Origin: Hongsoonwoonella zoysiae
GTDB lineage: Bacteria; Pseudomonadota; Alphaproteobacteria; Rhizobiales; Stappiaceae
Assembly (NCBI RefSeq): GCF_013266695.1
Contig: NZ_JABRXF010000001.1
Location: 1,493,736 to 1,557,735, forward strand
Direction of reading: 5' to 3'
DNA: 64,000 nt
A program made the translations under genes and the position numbers. The notes beneath the pieces were generated by a model, which did no database searches, had not been told where the DNA came from, and worked only from the letters and a program-made list of their open reading frames with translations. How positions within the stretch are numbered: position 1 is the first letter of the stretch; the number at the start of each line of letters is the position of its first letter. Below, piece after piece: positions 1 through 8,843 of the stretch.

Positions 1-2
1 AG

Positions 3-209
3 CGACGCGACAATCTGGTCAATTCGGCCGGTGAGCTGAAAGAGCAGCTTGAACGTGCCCAGGACGAGCTTACCGAGGCGGTCGAGGATTTGAAGAAGTT
101 CGAGCTCATGGAGGAGCGTGATCTTCTGCGCGAAAAGTCCGAGGCTGAAGTTGCCGAACAGGATCAGCTCGACGAAATCGCTCAACGTGGGCGAGCTCAG
201 GGTTTTTGA
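3..209 (+). CDS. fliJ: Flagellar export protein FliJ, C-terminal fragment
   Basis: The window opens inside an open frame that reads 68 codons from position 3 to a TGA at 207-209. The peptide begins RRDNLVNSAGELKEQLERA and is almost wholly charged and heptad-like (coiled coil), ending in AQRGRAQGF. The RRDNL start matches the conserved AARQRRDNL stretch of rhizobial FliJ, a small coiled-coil component of the flagellar type III export apparatus that works with the FliI ATPase. The N-terminal half lies upstream of the window, so completeness cannot be judged. An alternative is another short coiled-coil protein, but the match to the family is good. Confidence 0.75.
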   Translation, partial: RRDNLVNSAGELKEQLERAQDELTEAVEDLKKFELMEERDLLREKSEAEVAEQDQLDEIAQRGRAQGF

Positions 210-512
210 TTTCCGAAAACCTTGACCGCGTTGTTTGCCGGCGTGTCGGGGGTACCGGCAGTGTTGCTGCACCCGAAGATACGCTGGGGTTCACTTCGCG
301 CAGGCCCTCAGGAAACCGCGGCTGAATCCAGCCGCATCGCGCCGTTTCCCTGATCGTTCGCTTTGTCTTCGCTTCCGACATCCGCTCGCGCCGTTTCGCC
401 GAATCGGATTTGAGACGACGGGGCGATATCGTTTCGATTATCTCCCAAATTGAGCTTTGCCGGGCGATCGCATTATAAGAACCGGAAAAGCGGCTGAGCG
501 ACGGGAGCCATC
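210..512. other. Non-coding gap after fliJ
   Basis: About 300 bases without a convincing gene. It contains a short inverted repeat, GCGGCT/AGCCGC at 318-323 and 330-335, which could act as a weak terminator for the fliJ transcript, and a plausible promoter at its 3' end (listed separately). Short open frames here have poor codon use. Confidence 0.4.
450..479 (+). promoter_or_regulatory. Putative sigma-70-type promoter for the PqiA-like gene
   Basis: TTGAGC at 450-455 and TATAAG at 474-479 are separated by 18 bases, close to the consensus. The start codon of the PqiA-like gene lies 33 bases downstream. This is pattern matching only. Confidence 0.4.
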
Positions 513-947
513 TTGCGATTCGTTCTGGCTATATTGCTGCCTCTGGCGACAGGATGTTTCGTCCTGGGTCTTGTCTTGCCGCTCATGAAAATGGAGCGGC
601 TCTATTTTCTGGAAGACAAGCCATCGCTTCTGGAGATCGTTTCCGGCCTCTGGTCCGGGGGCGATACGCTCCTGGCATCCGTGGTCGCGACCTTTTCAAT
701 CCTTTTCCCGGCATTGAAGCTCTTCGGCCTGCATATGGCTGTGCTCGGCACATCGGCACGCCTGCCGCTTTCCATGCTCGCGGCGCTGGGTAAATGGTCG
801 ATGATGGATGTCATGCTGGTCGCGCTCGTGGTGTTCGCGGCAAAGACGAGCGGCCTTGCAACGGCAGCCGTTCTTCCCGGGCTCTGGCTCTATGGCGCGG
901 CTACATTGCTGACGGCGGCTTCGGCCGCGATCGCAAGGCGGGTTTGA
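513..947 (+). CDS. PqiA-like (paraquat-inducible protein A family) membrane protein
   Basis: This 144-residue protein has four hydrophobic segments (about 4-24, 48-70, 83-100 and 120-140) and the family hallmark GKWSMMDVMLVALVVF at about residues 90-105. That corresponds to a single PqiA/YebS-type unit; classical PqiA carries two units and zinc-ribbon cysteines, which are missing here. PqiA proteins sit in the inner membrane with MCE-domain partners in lipid transport and envelope stress, but no MCE gene is nearby, so the role here is open. The start is TTG at 513, preceded by GGGAG at 503-507 at good spacing. The gene ends 6 bases before the convergent DUF2336 gene. Confidence 0.75.
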   Translation: MRFVLAILLPLATGCFVLGLVLPLMKMERLYFLEDKPSLLEIVSGLWSGGDTLLASVVATFSILFPALKLFGLHMAVLGTSARLPLSMLAALGKWSMMDVMLVALVVFAAKTSGLATAAVLPGLWLYGAATLLTAASAAIARRV

Positions 948-953
948 AAAGCG

Positions 954-2036
954 TCAAACGCCTGCTGCAACTTCATCCGGGCGGTCAAGCTTTTCACTGG
1001 CGCTCCTCGAACGTGCCTCGATGCTGCGCCGGAAATCCTGATAAGCCTCGAGCCAACGCATCGATTGCGTTTCGGGAATGCGCAAGCGTCTGCACCGCAC
1101 GTGTGCGAGAGCAAGGAACGCGTGATTGGAGAGGCTGGCGGCGACGCAAAGCTGGATGAGATCGTCGATGGCGCCTTTGAATACCGCCGTGTGAATATTG
1201 GCGATCGGCCGGCGCGCGACCTTCGAAAGCAAGCCGATCGCGTCGTTGATTCTCTTGTCGTCGATGAGAACGATGACGAGATCGTTGAGGCTGCTGTCGC
1301 CGCCGTCGATCAGCTGCCAGAGGCGCGTTGCGTCGCAAGTATCCAGATAGACGCCCAGGCGCCGCCTGAGGTCCTGGCGAATCAGGCTGACGTCGGATGT
1401 TTCATGCGGCGCGCTGCCGGCGACGATCGCCTGCAGCCTCAGCCGCTTCGTCGTATTCACGTAAGGCAGCAGCCATTCGCAGATCAGGGGCGTGAGGTCG
1501 CCGCGCTCCGCGATCCGGTCGCAAAGAATGGCATCCGTGAGCGAGTGCTTGGTGAGTGTGCGCAGGCCCCAATCACTCATCGAGATCTTCTTGTTCGAGG
1601 CGATCGTGCGCCAGACGCGCGTCTTGCCCCTTTCGATCAGCGTGTCCGAAAGTCTCGGGCTGATGTCAATCCGCTTGGCGATGGCCTCCAGATGCGGCTC
1701 GGGCATGCGCCGGGCAAGCTTCATCAGGTCGGCCTGGGAGAGGGCGGGGCTCATTTCCAGAACCGGAGCGGCCACCGCGATGTCATCCTTGGCAAGGCGG
1801 ATGGCGACGGCTTGCGGTGTGGCGGAAATCGGCGCGATGCGGCGGGAGAGGTTCGCCCTGTCTTCCATGCCCGTCGTGTCGAGCAACCTCAGGATCACGT
1901 CGCAGAACAGCTCAAGTTCCGCCTGGCTGTGCCCGCCGATCCCGTCAAGAAAAACGTCGGCAACCCGCTGCAGCAGCTTGCCGCGGGATTCAGGCGTCGC
2001 GTCTTTCGCGAGTCTGAGAAGGTCGCTCAGCATCAA
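954..2036 (-). CDS. DUF2336 domain-containing protein
   Basis: This 360-residue soluble, helix-rich protein has repeats of the DUF2336 type: LLRLAKDATPESRGKLL near the N-terminus, repeated 'DDIAVAAPVLEMSPALSQADL', 'RLSDTLIERG' and 'KHSLTDAILCDRIAERGDLTP' modules that resemble HEAT-like helical hairpins. The family is common in Alphaproteobacteria and has no established biochemical function. The gene is convergent with the PqiA-like gene and diverges from dppA across a 357-base gap, so it is probably transcribed alone. No membrane segment or signal peptide is seen. The C-terminal SASEKLDRPDEVAAGV tail looks disordered. Confidence 0.8.
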   Translation of the reverse strand: MMLSDLLRLAKDATPESRGKLLQRVADVFLDGIGGHSQAELELFCDVILRLLDTTGMEDRANLSRRIAPISATPQAVAIRLAKDDIAVAAPVLEMSPALSQADLMKLARRMPEPHLEAIAKRIDISPRLSDTLIERGKTRVWRTIASNKKISMSDWGLRTLTKHSLTDAILCDRIAERGDLTPLICEWLLPYVNTTKRLRLQAIVAGSAPHETSDVSLIRQDLRRRLGVYLDTCDATRLWQLIDGGDSSLNDLVIVLIDDKRINDAIGLLSKVARRPIANIHTAVFKGAIDDLIQLCVAASLSNHAFLALAHVRCRRLRIPETQSMRWLEAYQDFRRSIEARSRSASEKLDRPDEVAAGV

Positions 2037-2393
2037 TTGCCCCTTGGGTTGACGCTGACCCTATCGCGGTCGCCTTATCAATCGGTTAGCGAGGCATATC
2101 GGATTGCAAATTAACGTGAGGGCGTATTCCGTCAATTTTATGGGTTCAGGCCCTAAGCATCACATTTTTTGATCGTGAGCAGTAAACTCAATTCAACGCA
2201 GCGTAAACTGCATGTGAGACGGCGCTGCCGTCCTCGGACACTTTATGAATGAGATGGGTTTCCCTGTTGATTTTCGACTGTTTTCCGGCCTTAGATTGCG
2301 CACAAGGTGATCGTGGCGGTTCAGCCGGCTTGCGGATTTAGCAGTCGGACGTGAAATGCCGGGAATGCCTTTGAATAACGGGAGAGAAAATCA
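2037..2393. other. Intergenic region upstream of dppA
   Basis: This 357-base gap separates the divergent DUF2336 gene and dppA. It is more AT-rich than the flanking genes, and the dppA ribosome-binding site GGGAGAG is at about 2381-2387. A candidate promoter at 2267-2296 is listed separately. No small gene with credible codon use was seen. Confidence 0.5.
2267..2296 (+). promoter_or_regulatory. Candidate dpp promoter
   Basis: TTGATT at 2267-2272 and TTAGAT at 2291-2296 with an 18-base spacer. This would give a leader of roughly 90 bases before dppA. It is weakly supported, by motif match only. Confidence 0.3.
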
Positions 2394-3998
2394 ATGAATA
2401 TTCGCCGCATCACCAAGGCGACGCTCTTGGGTGTCAGCTTTGCCGCCGTCATGGCGTCGGCCGCCTCGGCCAAGACGCTCGTCTATTGCTCGGAAGGGTC
2501 GCCGGAGGGCTTCGACCCCGCCCTTTACACGTCCGGCACGACCTTCGACGCCTCGTCGAAGCCGATCTACAACCGCCTTGTCGAATTCAAGCGCGGCACC
2601 ACGGAAGTGCAGCCGGGCCTTGCCGAATCCTGGTCGGTTTCCGACGACGGGCTGGAGTACACGTTCAATCTGCGCAAGGGCGTCAAGTTCCACACGACCG
2701 ATTTCTTCACGCCGACCCGCGACTTCAACGCCGACGATGTCATCTATTCCTTCGAGCGTCAGTTGAAAACGGACAGCCCCTGGCATCAGTACACCGCCGG
2801 TGCCGCATGGGAATACTTCAACGGCATGTCGATGCCCGATCTCATCAAGGAGATCGTGAGGGTCGACGATTACACCGTGAAGTTCGTGCTCAATCGCCCG
2901 GAAGCGCCGATGGTCGCGAACCTTGCGATGGATTTCGCGTCGATCTTCTCAAAGGAATATGCCGATCAGCTCGCTGAGGCCGGCGCAAAGGAGCAGCTCA
3001 ACCAGCAGCCGGTGGGCACCGGTCCGTTCAAGTTCGTCGGCTACCAGAAGGACGCGGTCATCCGTTATGCCGCGAATGAAGATTACTGGGCCGGCAAGCA
3101 GCCGATCGACAACCTGATCTTCGCCATCACCACCGATGCCTCGGTTCGCTTGCAGAAACTGAAGGCCGGCGAGTGCCACGTGATGCCCTATCCGGCACCT
3201 GCCGATATCGAAGACATCAAGGCAGATGGCAACCTGCAGCTTTTGGAACAGCAGGGCCTCAATGTCGGCTACCTTGCCTATAACACCAAGGTCGCTCCCT
3301 TCGACAAGCCGGAGGTGCGCAAGGCGCTGAACAAGGCTGTCAACAAGCAGGCCATCCTGGATGCGGTGTTCCAAGGCGCCGGTCAGGCTGCGAAGAACCC
3401 GATTCCGCCGACGATGTGGTCCTACAACGACGCAATCGAAGACGATTCGTTCGATCTGGAAGCCTCCAAGAAGATGCTTGAGGAAGCCGGCGTTTCCGAC
3501 CTGAAGATGAAGATCTGGGCGATGCCGGTCCAGCGTCCGTACAACCCGAACGCACGCCGCATGGCCGAAGTCATGCAGGCGGATTTCGGCAAGATCGGCG
3601 TCGATGTCGAGATCGTGTCCTACGAGTGGGGCGAATATCTTTCCCGCTCCAAGGATGTCGATCGTGACGGTGCCGTGCTTCTTGGCTGGACAGGCGACAA
3701 CGGCGACCCGGACAACTTCCTTGCCGTTCTTCTCGGCTGCGACGGTGTCGGCGGTTCGAACCGCGCCCAGTGGTGCAACGACGAGTTCGAGGCCCTGATC
3801 CAGAAGGCAAAGCAGGTCACCGACAAGGCGGAGCGCACCAAGCTCTACGAAGAGGCTCAGGTTGTCTTCAAGCGCGAGGCGCCTTGGGCTACGATCGCCC
3901 ATTCGGTTGTTTTCATGCCGATGTCGGCCAAGGTGTCCGGCTATGTGATGGATCCGCTCGGCGGTCACTGGTTTGACGGTGTGGATATCGCCAATTAA
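2394..3998 (+). CDS. dppA: Dipeptide ABC transporter, periplasmic binding protein
   Basis: This 534-residue protein of the SBP_bac_5 family binds dipeptides in the periplasm and delivers them to DppBCDF. A Sec signal peptide covers residues 1-26 (MNIRRITKATLL, then a hydrophobic core, then ASA). The mature start KTLVYCSEGSPEGFDPAL is nearly identical to the E. coli DppA mature N-terminus, which makes this assignment firmer than a generic oligopeptide-binding call. Length is normal for DppA (about 535). ATG 2394 follows GGGAGAG at good spacing. dppB begins 206 bases downstream after a strong hairpin, a layout expected to give more binding protein than permease. Confidence 0.92.
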   Translation: MNIRRITKATLLGVSFAAVMASAASAKTLVYCSEGSPEGFDPALYTSGTTFDASSKPIYNRLVEFKRGTTEVQPGLAESWSVSDDGLEYTFNLRKGVKFHTTDFFTPTRDFNADDVIYSFERQLKTDSPWHQYTAGAAWEYFNGMSMPDLIKEIVRVDDYTVKFVLNRPEAPMVANLAMDFASIFSKEYADQLAEAGAKEQLNQQPVGTGPFKFVGYQKDAVIRYAANEDYWAGKQPIDNLIFAITTDASVRLQKLKAGECHVMPYPAPADIEDIKADGNLQLLEQQGLNVGYLAYNTKVAPFDKPEVRKALNKAVNKQAILDAVFQGAGQAAKNPIPPTMWSYNDAIEDDSFDLEASKKMLEEAGVSDLKMKIWAMPVQRPYNPNARRMAEVMQADFGKIGVDVEIVSYEWGEYLSRSKDVDRDGAVLLGWTGDNGDPDNFLAVLLGCDGVGGSNRAQWCNDEFEALIQKAKQVTDKAERTKLYEEAQVVFKREAPWATIAHSVVFMPMSAKVSGYVMDPLGGHWFDGVDIAN

Positions 3999-4018
3999 GC
4001 AGCCGTGAGGATGATCAG

Positions 4019-4050
4019 CGCCGGCGGCGTATCGCCGCCGGCGTTTCGTT
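4019..4050 (+). terminator. Hairpin after dppA (partial terminator or stabiliser)
   Basis: A perfect 11-base-pair stem (4019-4029 with 4033-4043) closes a three-base TAT loop and is followed by TTTCGTT. The stem is entirely G-C. It lies between dppA and dppB, so some read-through must occur if dppBCDF has no own promoter; such hairpins commonly set the high binding-protein to permease ratio. Confidence 0.7.
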
Positions 4051-4204
4051 AGGAATTGCCGGCCGTTTGCCTCAGAGTGGGATAGCCAGGATGTCAGAGG
4101 ATGTTCTTTTGGTACGCAAGCACGAAAAGGGCTGCCTGCTTGCCTGCGATACCGGGTAAACCGGTCATGGCTAGGCCCGTTTAAAACCAGAACAGGCTGA
4201 AAAT

Positions 4205-5212
4205 ATGCTTCGTTTCCTGCTAGGCCGCATAGGTCTTTTGATCCCGACATTTCTTGGCGTCACGTTAATCGCCTTTTCGTTCATCCGCATGCTGCCCGGG
4301 GACCCGCTGGAGCTCCTGGCGGGCGAGCGCGGTATTGATCCGGAGCGAAAGCTGGAAGTCATGCGCCAGATGGGCTTCGACAAGCCGCTCTGGCAACAGT
4401 ATCTGCTATATCTCGGTGATATTTTTCAGGGTGATCTGGGCACGTCATTCGTGTCGAAAAAGCCGGTCCTGGAAGAATTTTTCACGTTGTTTCCGGCAAC
4501 GGTGGAACTGGGGCTTTGCGCGATTATCATCGCTGTAGCGATTGGTATTCCGGCTGGAATATTCGCGGCGGTGAAGCGTGGCTCATTCTTCGACCAGACG
4601 ATTATGGGCACAGCTCTGATTGGCTATTCCATGCCGATTTTCTGGTGGGGTCTGCTGTTGATTATTCTCTTTTCCGGCATACTTCAGTGGACGCCGGTCT
4701 CGGGGCGCATTTCGCTCATCTACTTTTTCCCGCAAGTTACGGGCTTCATGCTGATTGACAGCTTGCTCTCTGGACAAGAGGGCGCGTTCAAATCCGCCGT
4801 CAGCCACCTGATCCTGCCATCGGTGGTCCTGGCCACGATCCCGCTTGCGGTAATCGCGCGCCAGACGCGTTCTGCGATGCTTGAGGTGCTCGGTGAGGAT
4901 TTCGTCCGCACGGCACGCGCGAAAGGCCTGGCGCCCTCCCGGGTGATTGGCCTGCATGCCTTGCGCAATGCGCTGATCCCCGTGATCACGACCATTGGCC
5001 TTCAGGTCGGCGTACTGCTTGCCGGCGCGATCCTTACGGAGACAATCTTCTCATGGCCGGGAATTGGCAAATGGCTCGTCGACAGCATTTCGCGCCGCGA
5101 CTATTTCGTTGTTCAGGGAGCGCTCCTGATGATCGCCGCCGTGGTCATGCTCGTGAATCTCTTCGTTGACGTGCTTTACGGTCTCGTCAATCCGCGAATT
5201 CGCCACAACTGA
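4205..5212 (+). CDS. dppB: Dipeptide ABC transporter permease DppB
   Basis: This 335-residue inner-membrane permease begins MLRFLLGRIGLLIPTFLGVTL, the typical DppB/OppB N-terminus with one membrane span followed by the MLPGDP motif. Five further spans follow, and the cytoplasmic EAA loop (ARAKGLAPSRVIGLHALRNA, about residues 238-257) contacts the ATPases. Length fits the family (about 336-339). It precedes dppC by 17 bases in a single operon. Base composition is slightly lower in GC than its neighbours but not unusual. Confidence 0.9.
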   Translation: MLRFLLGRIGLLIPTFLGVTLIAFSFIRMLPGDPLELLAGERGIDPERKLEVMRQMGFDKPLWQQYLLYLGDIFQGDLGTSFVSKKPVLEEFFTLFPATVELGLCAIIIAVAIGIPAGIFAAVKRGSFFDQTIMGTALIGYSMPIFWWGLLLIILFSGILQWTPVSGRISLIYFFPQVTGFMLIDSLLSGQEGAFKSAVSHLILPSVVLATIPLAVIARQTRSAMLEVLGEDFVRTARAKGLAPSRVIGLHALRNALIPVITTIGLQVGVLLAGAILTETIFSWPGIGKWLVDSISRRDYFVVQGALLMIAAVVMLVNLFVDVLYGLVNPRIRHN

Positions 5213-5229
5213 GCCGGGGTACAGGATCA

Positions 5230-6171
5230 ATGTCGAACGTTTCTACAACCGAACCTCGGCCCAAAGGCGCGGTGGCGGAAAAACTTGCCAGCGAGAGCCG
5301 CAATGCCACAAAGGCAATGCTTGTCGAGTTCTGGTACTATTTCTCGCAAAACCGGGGAGCCGTGATAGGCCTTACTGTCTTTCTGGCCTTGGTCGTAATT
5401 GCTCTGCTTGCACCCTATGTCGCTCCGCATTCGCCGGACATGCAGTATCGGGACAGCTTTCTCCAGCCTCCGGCCTGGGGAGAGGGGGGAAGCGCAACGT
5501 TTCTGCTTGGTACGGACGCCGTCGGGCGCGACATTCTCTCTCGCCTCATATACGGCTCGCGCTACTCGCTTTTCATTGGTGTGGTCGTAGTGGTGATCGC
5601 GCTTTCGGGCGGTATCGTTCTCGGCGTTATCGCAGGGTATTTCGGCGGTTCGGTCGATACCCTCATCATGCGCGTGATGGATATCATCCTGGCGTTTCCC
5701 TCGCTACTGCTGGCGCTCGTGCTTGTCGCCATTCTCGGGCCGGGGCTAACCAATGCGATGATCGCGATCGCCATCGTCCTTCAGCCGCATTTCGTCCGGC
5801 TTACCCGCGCGGCGGTTCTTTCGGAACGCAATCGGGATTATGTGGTGGCCGCGCGGCTCGCGGGTTCGGGCAATCTGCGGCTGATGTTCAAGACCATCTT
5901 GCCGAACTGCCTTTCGCCGCTGATCGTGCAGGCGACGCTTTCCTTCTCCAACGCGATCCTCGATGCGGCAGCCCTCGGGTTCCTCGGCATGGGCGCACAG
6001 CCGCCGACGCCTGAATGGGGCACGATGCTGGCCGAAGCGCGCGAGTTCATCCTGCGCGCATGGTGGGTGGTTACCTTCCCCGGCCTTGCCATCCTGATCA
6101 CGGTGTTGGCGATCAATCTCGTCGGTGACGGTTTGCGCGATGCGCTCGACCCGAAGCTTAAGCGGAGCTAA
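5230..6171 (+). CDS. dppC: Dipeptide ABC transporter permease DppC
   Basis: This 313-residue permease partner of DppB has an N-terminal cytoplasmic stretch (about 1-38), a first span (VIGLTVFLALVVIALLAPYVAP), the OppC-type motif LLGTDAVGRDILSRLIYGSR at about residues 95-114, then five more spans. The EAA-type loop VAARLAGSGNLRLMFKTILPN lies around 205-225. Length is normal for DppC (about 300). ATG 5230 follows the dppB stop by 17 bases, and dppD begins 4 bases after its own stop. The protein forms the heterodimeric channel with DppB. Confidence 0.9.
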   Translation: MSNVSTTEPRPKGAVAEKLASESRNATKAMLVEFWYYFSQNRGAVIGLTVFLALVVIALLAPYVAPHSPDMQYRDSFLQPPAWGEGGSATFLLGTDAVGRDILSRLIYGSRYSLFIGVVVVVIALSGGIVLGVIAGYFGGSVDTLIMRVMDIILAFPSLLLALVLVAILGPGLTNAMIAIAIVLQPHFVRLTRAAVLSERNRDYVVAARLAGSGNLRLMFKTILPNCLSPLIVQATLSFSNAILDAAALGFLGMGAQPPTPEWGTMLAEAREFILRAWWVVTFPGLAILITVLAINLVGDGLRDALDPKLKRS

Positions 6172-6175
6172 GCCC

Positions 6176-7033
6176 ATGCCCCTTTTGGAAATCCGCAATC
6201 TCAAGGTCGAATTCGATACCGCGTCCGGCCCCTTCAAGGCGCTCGACGGCGTCGATTATAAAGTTGATGCTGGCGAGGTTCTGGCGATCGTCGGCGAAAG
6301 CGGTTCCGGTAAGTCGGTCGCCATGCTGGCGCTCATGGGCCTGTTGCCGGATACGGCGACCGTGACCGTCGACAAGATGGAGTTTGAGGGTCGCGATATC
6401 ACGAAGCTTTCCGCCTCAGACCGCCGCCAGGTGATCGGCAAGGACATCTCGATGATCTTCCAGGAGCCGATCGCGAGCCTGAACCCGTGCTTCACGGTCG
6501 GCTTCCAGATCAATGAAGCGCTCAAGGTGCACACAGACCTTTCCGCCTCCGAGCGGGCGAAGCGCGTAATTGAGCTGCTTGAATCCGTCGGCATTCCGGA
6601 GCCGAAACGCCGGCTATCGAGCTTCCCGCACCAGATGTCGGGCGGTCAATGCCAGCGCGTGATGATCGCCATGGCAATCGCCTGCCGTCCGAAGCTTCTG
6701 ATCGCCGACGAGCCGACGACGGCGCTCGACGTGACGATCCAGAAGCAGATCCTCGATCTCCTCCTGAAGCTTCAGGAAGAAAGCGGCATGGGTCTGATCA
6801 TGATCACCCACGACATGGGCGTGGTCGCCGAAACCGCGGATCGCGTGGTCGTACAATATCAGGGCCGCCAGATGGAAGAATCCAACGTGCTCACACTTTT
6901 CGAAAGCCCGAAGCACCCTTACACGAAGGCACTTTTGTCGGCACTTCCGGAAAATGCGACTGGAGACCGTCTGCCGACCGTGAGCGATTTCCGCGAATTT
7001 CTTGAACGCGAAGGTACGGAGGCCGGCGCATGA
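6176..7033 (+). CDS. dppD: Dipeptide ABC transporter ATP-binding protein DppD
   Basis: This 285-residue ATPase has Walker [10 protein letters not shown], signature SGGQCQRV, Walker [14 protein letters not shown] and the H-loop TH before DMG. The C-terminal oligopeptide-transporter extension is short. An upstream in-frame start inside dppC exists, but ATG 6176 gives the family N-terminus [13 protein letters not shown] and sits 4 bases after the dppC stop. The gene overlaps dppF by four bases (ATGA), so translation is coupled. The residue after SGGQ is Cys instead of the commoner Arg, a minor variation also seen elsewhere in DppD/OppD. Confidence 0.9.
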   Translation: MPLLEIRNLKVEFDTASGPFKALDGVDYKVDAGEVLAIVGESGSGKSVAMLALMGLLPDTATVTVDKMEFEGRDITKLSASDRRQVIGKDISMIFQEPIASLNPCFTVGFQINEALKVHTDLSASERAKRVIELLESVGIPEPKRRLSSFPHQMSGGQCQRVMIAMAIACRPKLLIADEPTTALDVTIQKQILDLLLKLQEESGMGLIMITHDMGVVAETADRVVVQYQGRQMEESNVLTLFESPKHPYTKALLSALPENATGDRLPTVSDFREFLEREGTEAGA

Positions 7034-7860
7034 GCGGCGACGTTATTCTCAAGGTCCGCGACCTGAAGCGCGATTACGTTACCAAAGGCGGCCTATTCAA
7101 GAAGGAAAGCACGCTTTCCGCCTTGAAAGGCGTTAGCTTCGATGTCGAGCGCGGCTCCACGCTTGCGGTCGTCGGGGAAAGCGGCTGTGGCAAGTCGACA
7201 CTCGCGCGCATCCTCACCATGATCGACCCGGCGACCGCGGGCACCGTCGAGATCGACGGGGCCATGATCGATATCTCAAAGGGAAAGATTTCAAGGGAAC
7301 TGCGCCAGAAGGTGCAGATCGTCTTCCAGAATCCTTACGGCTCGCTCAATCCTCGCCAGAAGATCGGCGCCGTTCTGGAAGAGCCGCTTTTGCTCAATTC
7401 CGACAAGTCTCCGGCCGAGCGCCGTGATCTTGCGCTTGCCATGCTGGAAAAGGTCGGCCTGAAGCCGGAGCATTACGGGCGCTACCCGCATATGTTCTCA
7501 GGCGGTCAGCGTCAGCGTATCGCCATCGCCCGCGCGATCATGCTGCAGCCGAAACTGCTGGTGCTGGACGAGCCGGTTTCCGCGCTGGATCTCTCCGTTC
7601 AGGCGCAGATCCTGAACCTGCTTGCCGATCTGCAGGATGAGTTCAACCTCACTTATGTCTTCATCAGCCACGATCTTTCGGTCGTGCGCTACATCGCCGA
7701 CAAGGTGATGGTGATGTATTTCGGCGAGGCGGTGGAATACGGCACGCGCGACGAGGTTTTTTCAGACCCCAAGCACAGCTACACGAAGACGCTTTTCGCC
7801 GCGACGCCGCGCGCGGATATCGAAAGCATCCGCGCAAGGCTTGCGAGAAAGGCGGCGTGA
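7030..7860 (+). CDS. dppF: Dipeptide ABC transporter ATP-binding protein DppF
   Basis: This 276-residue second ATPase carries Walker [10 protein letters not shown], signature [14 protein letters not shown], Walker [14 protein letters not shown] and the switch ISHDLSVV. DppF normally runs to about 330 residues; this one has a compact C-terminus (ends RARLARKAA) and lacks the usual cysteine-rich tail. It is the last gene of dppABCDF, and its start overlaps the dppD stop (ATGA). No clear terminator follows; the AT-rich orphan gene lies on the opposite strand about 110 bases away. Confidence 0.88.
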   Translation: MSGDVILKVRDLKRDYVTKGGLFKKESTLSALKGVSFDVERGSTLAVVGESGCGKSTLARILTMIDPATAGTVEIDGAMIDISKGKISRELRQKVQIVFQNPYGSLNPRQKIGAVLEEPLLLNSDKSPAERRDLALAMLEKVGLKPEHYGRYPHMFSGGQRQRIAIARAIMLQPKLLVLDEPVSALDLSVQAQILNLLADLQDEFNLTYVFISHDLSVVRYIADKVMVMYFGEAVEYGTRDEVFSDPKHSYTKTLFAATPRADIESIRARLARKAA

Positions 7861-7969
7861 ATATCGCCGGCAGATGAGTTTTTATTGAGTCTGGTGCGGT
7901 TTCCGACCCCGAAAGCGAAGGCGCTTGCTCGGGCGGAAATCGCTCGAGGCCAATCCTTACGTTTTTGCC

Positions 7970-8677
7970 TTAAAATAACGGTTTGAACCCGATGGCGATC
8001 CTGATTGGAAGGAAGAATGGGTTATGATGTAAATTTAATTTTATAATCTCGAATGAATAATAAATCCACGGAATTGTGGCTATGAATATTAATATTTTTC
8101 TTGAAGGGAAACGTGTATTCAGATTTGCCAAGTAGCCACATACTGCTGGTAAAAATATTATTGCAGAGAATAATGCGATGATTGCTCCGATCTCGGAGAT
8201 TATGATATTGGGTAAGTTGTCGTATTGATAGGCGTTACTGAGTGCGGATATTGATTGAATGTAAATATATAAATTTGATAAAAAGAAAATTGATAATATA
8301 GAAATGTTTGTAAAGATAAAAAAATTGCTATCTCTTACGCGACAATTACGCGCAAATATTAAAATTGGAATTATAAATATATAATATATTAATAAAAAAT
8401 ATAGGGTGCATGCGTATAATATATTTATAAGATCCAAGTGGGCGTAATTTATTTTATTGTCCTCACTTTCAATATAAGAAATTGTTGAGTAGAATAATAT
8501 TGATATTAAGGGTATGAGAATAAAGTGTTTTGTTGATTTTGTTTGCAGGCATGCAAATATGGATAAGGTGGACCAAATAAGCGTAATTCCAAAGTAAAGA
8601 CGAGGTGTAGTTGGAAAAAAGATAGTGTCGAGCGTCCTGTGGATTGTGAAGAAAAATACGGATGCGTATTCTAACAT
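7970..8677 (-). CDS. AT-rich orphan polytopic membrane protein
   Basis: I do not recognise this protein. It has about 235 residues, extremely rich in Ile, Leu, Phe, Tyr and Asn, with about seven predicted membrane spans: near the N-terminus, then LYFGITLIWSTLSIFACL, HFILIPLISILFYST, the long span ending FLLIYYIFIIPILIFA, FFIFTNISILSIFFL, the stretch containing IGAIIALFSAIIFLPAV, and KILIFIATIPWIYYSFEII. Its DNA is dominated by A and T (TTA, ATA, AAT codons) while both neighbours are GC-rich, a strong sign of recent transfer. ATG 8677 is preferred because a GGA lies about 10 bases upstream; a TTG at 8692 is possible. No phage or transposon genes flank it. Its position between dppF and arsR suggests a small genomic insert. 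Confidence 0.65.
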   Translation of the reverse strand: MLEYASVFFFTIHRTLDTIFFPTTPRLYFGITLIWSTLSIFACLQTKSTKHFILIPLISILFYSTISYIESEDNKINYAHLDLINILYACTLYFLLIYYIFIIPILIFARNCRVRDSNFFIFTNISILSIFFLSNLYIYIQSISALSNAYQYDNLPNIIISEIGAIIALFSAIIFLPAVCGYLANLNTRFPSRKILIFIATIPWIYYSFEIIKLNLHHNPFFLPIRIAIGFKPLF

Positions 8678-8795
8678 AATAATATTGTCCAATTTATATT
8701 ATCTCGTGCGAAAGCTTTGGATTTATCTATAATATCGCGGTTCTGATGGGGTGGCGCGATTCAAAACATGTCTCCCAATTCTGCTGCATGCACTT

Positions 8796-8825
8796 TTGTC
8801 AAGACATCGTATTGTCACATATTTC
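8796..8825 (+). promoter_or_regulatory. Candidate ars promoter
   Basis: TTGTCA at 8796-8801 and TATTTC at 8820-8825 are 18 bases apart. The -10 lies inside the left arm of the arsR palindrome, so ArsR bound there would block RNA polymerase. Transcription would begin only some ten bases before the start codon, giving a very short leader. Confidence 0.35.
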
Positions 8826-8843
8826 GGCTATTCGCGAAATATG
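8818..8843 (+). promoter_or_regulatory. Probable ArsR operator overlapping the arsR start codon
   Basis: A perfect inverted repeat, CATATTTCG at 8818-8826 and CGAAATATG at 8835-8843, is separated by eight bases. The right arm contains the ATG start codon of arsR (8841-8843). ArsR/SmtB regulators bind such dyads next to their own genes and release DNA on As(III) binding, so autoregulation is likely. Confidence 0.65.

Noticed and set aside
7965-8745. Remnant of a transposon or prophage
   Set aside because: Composition is foreign, but no transposase, integrase, terminal inverted repeats or target duplication could be seen.
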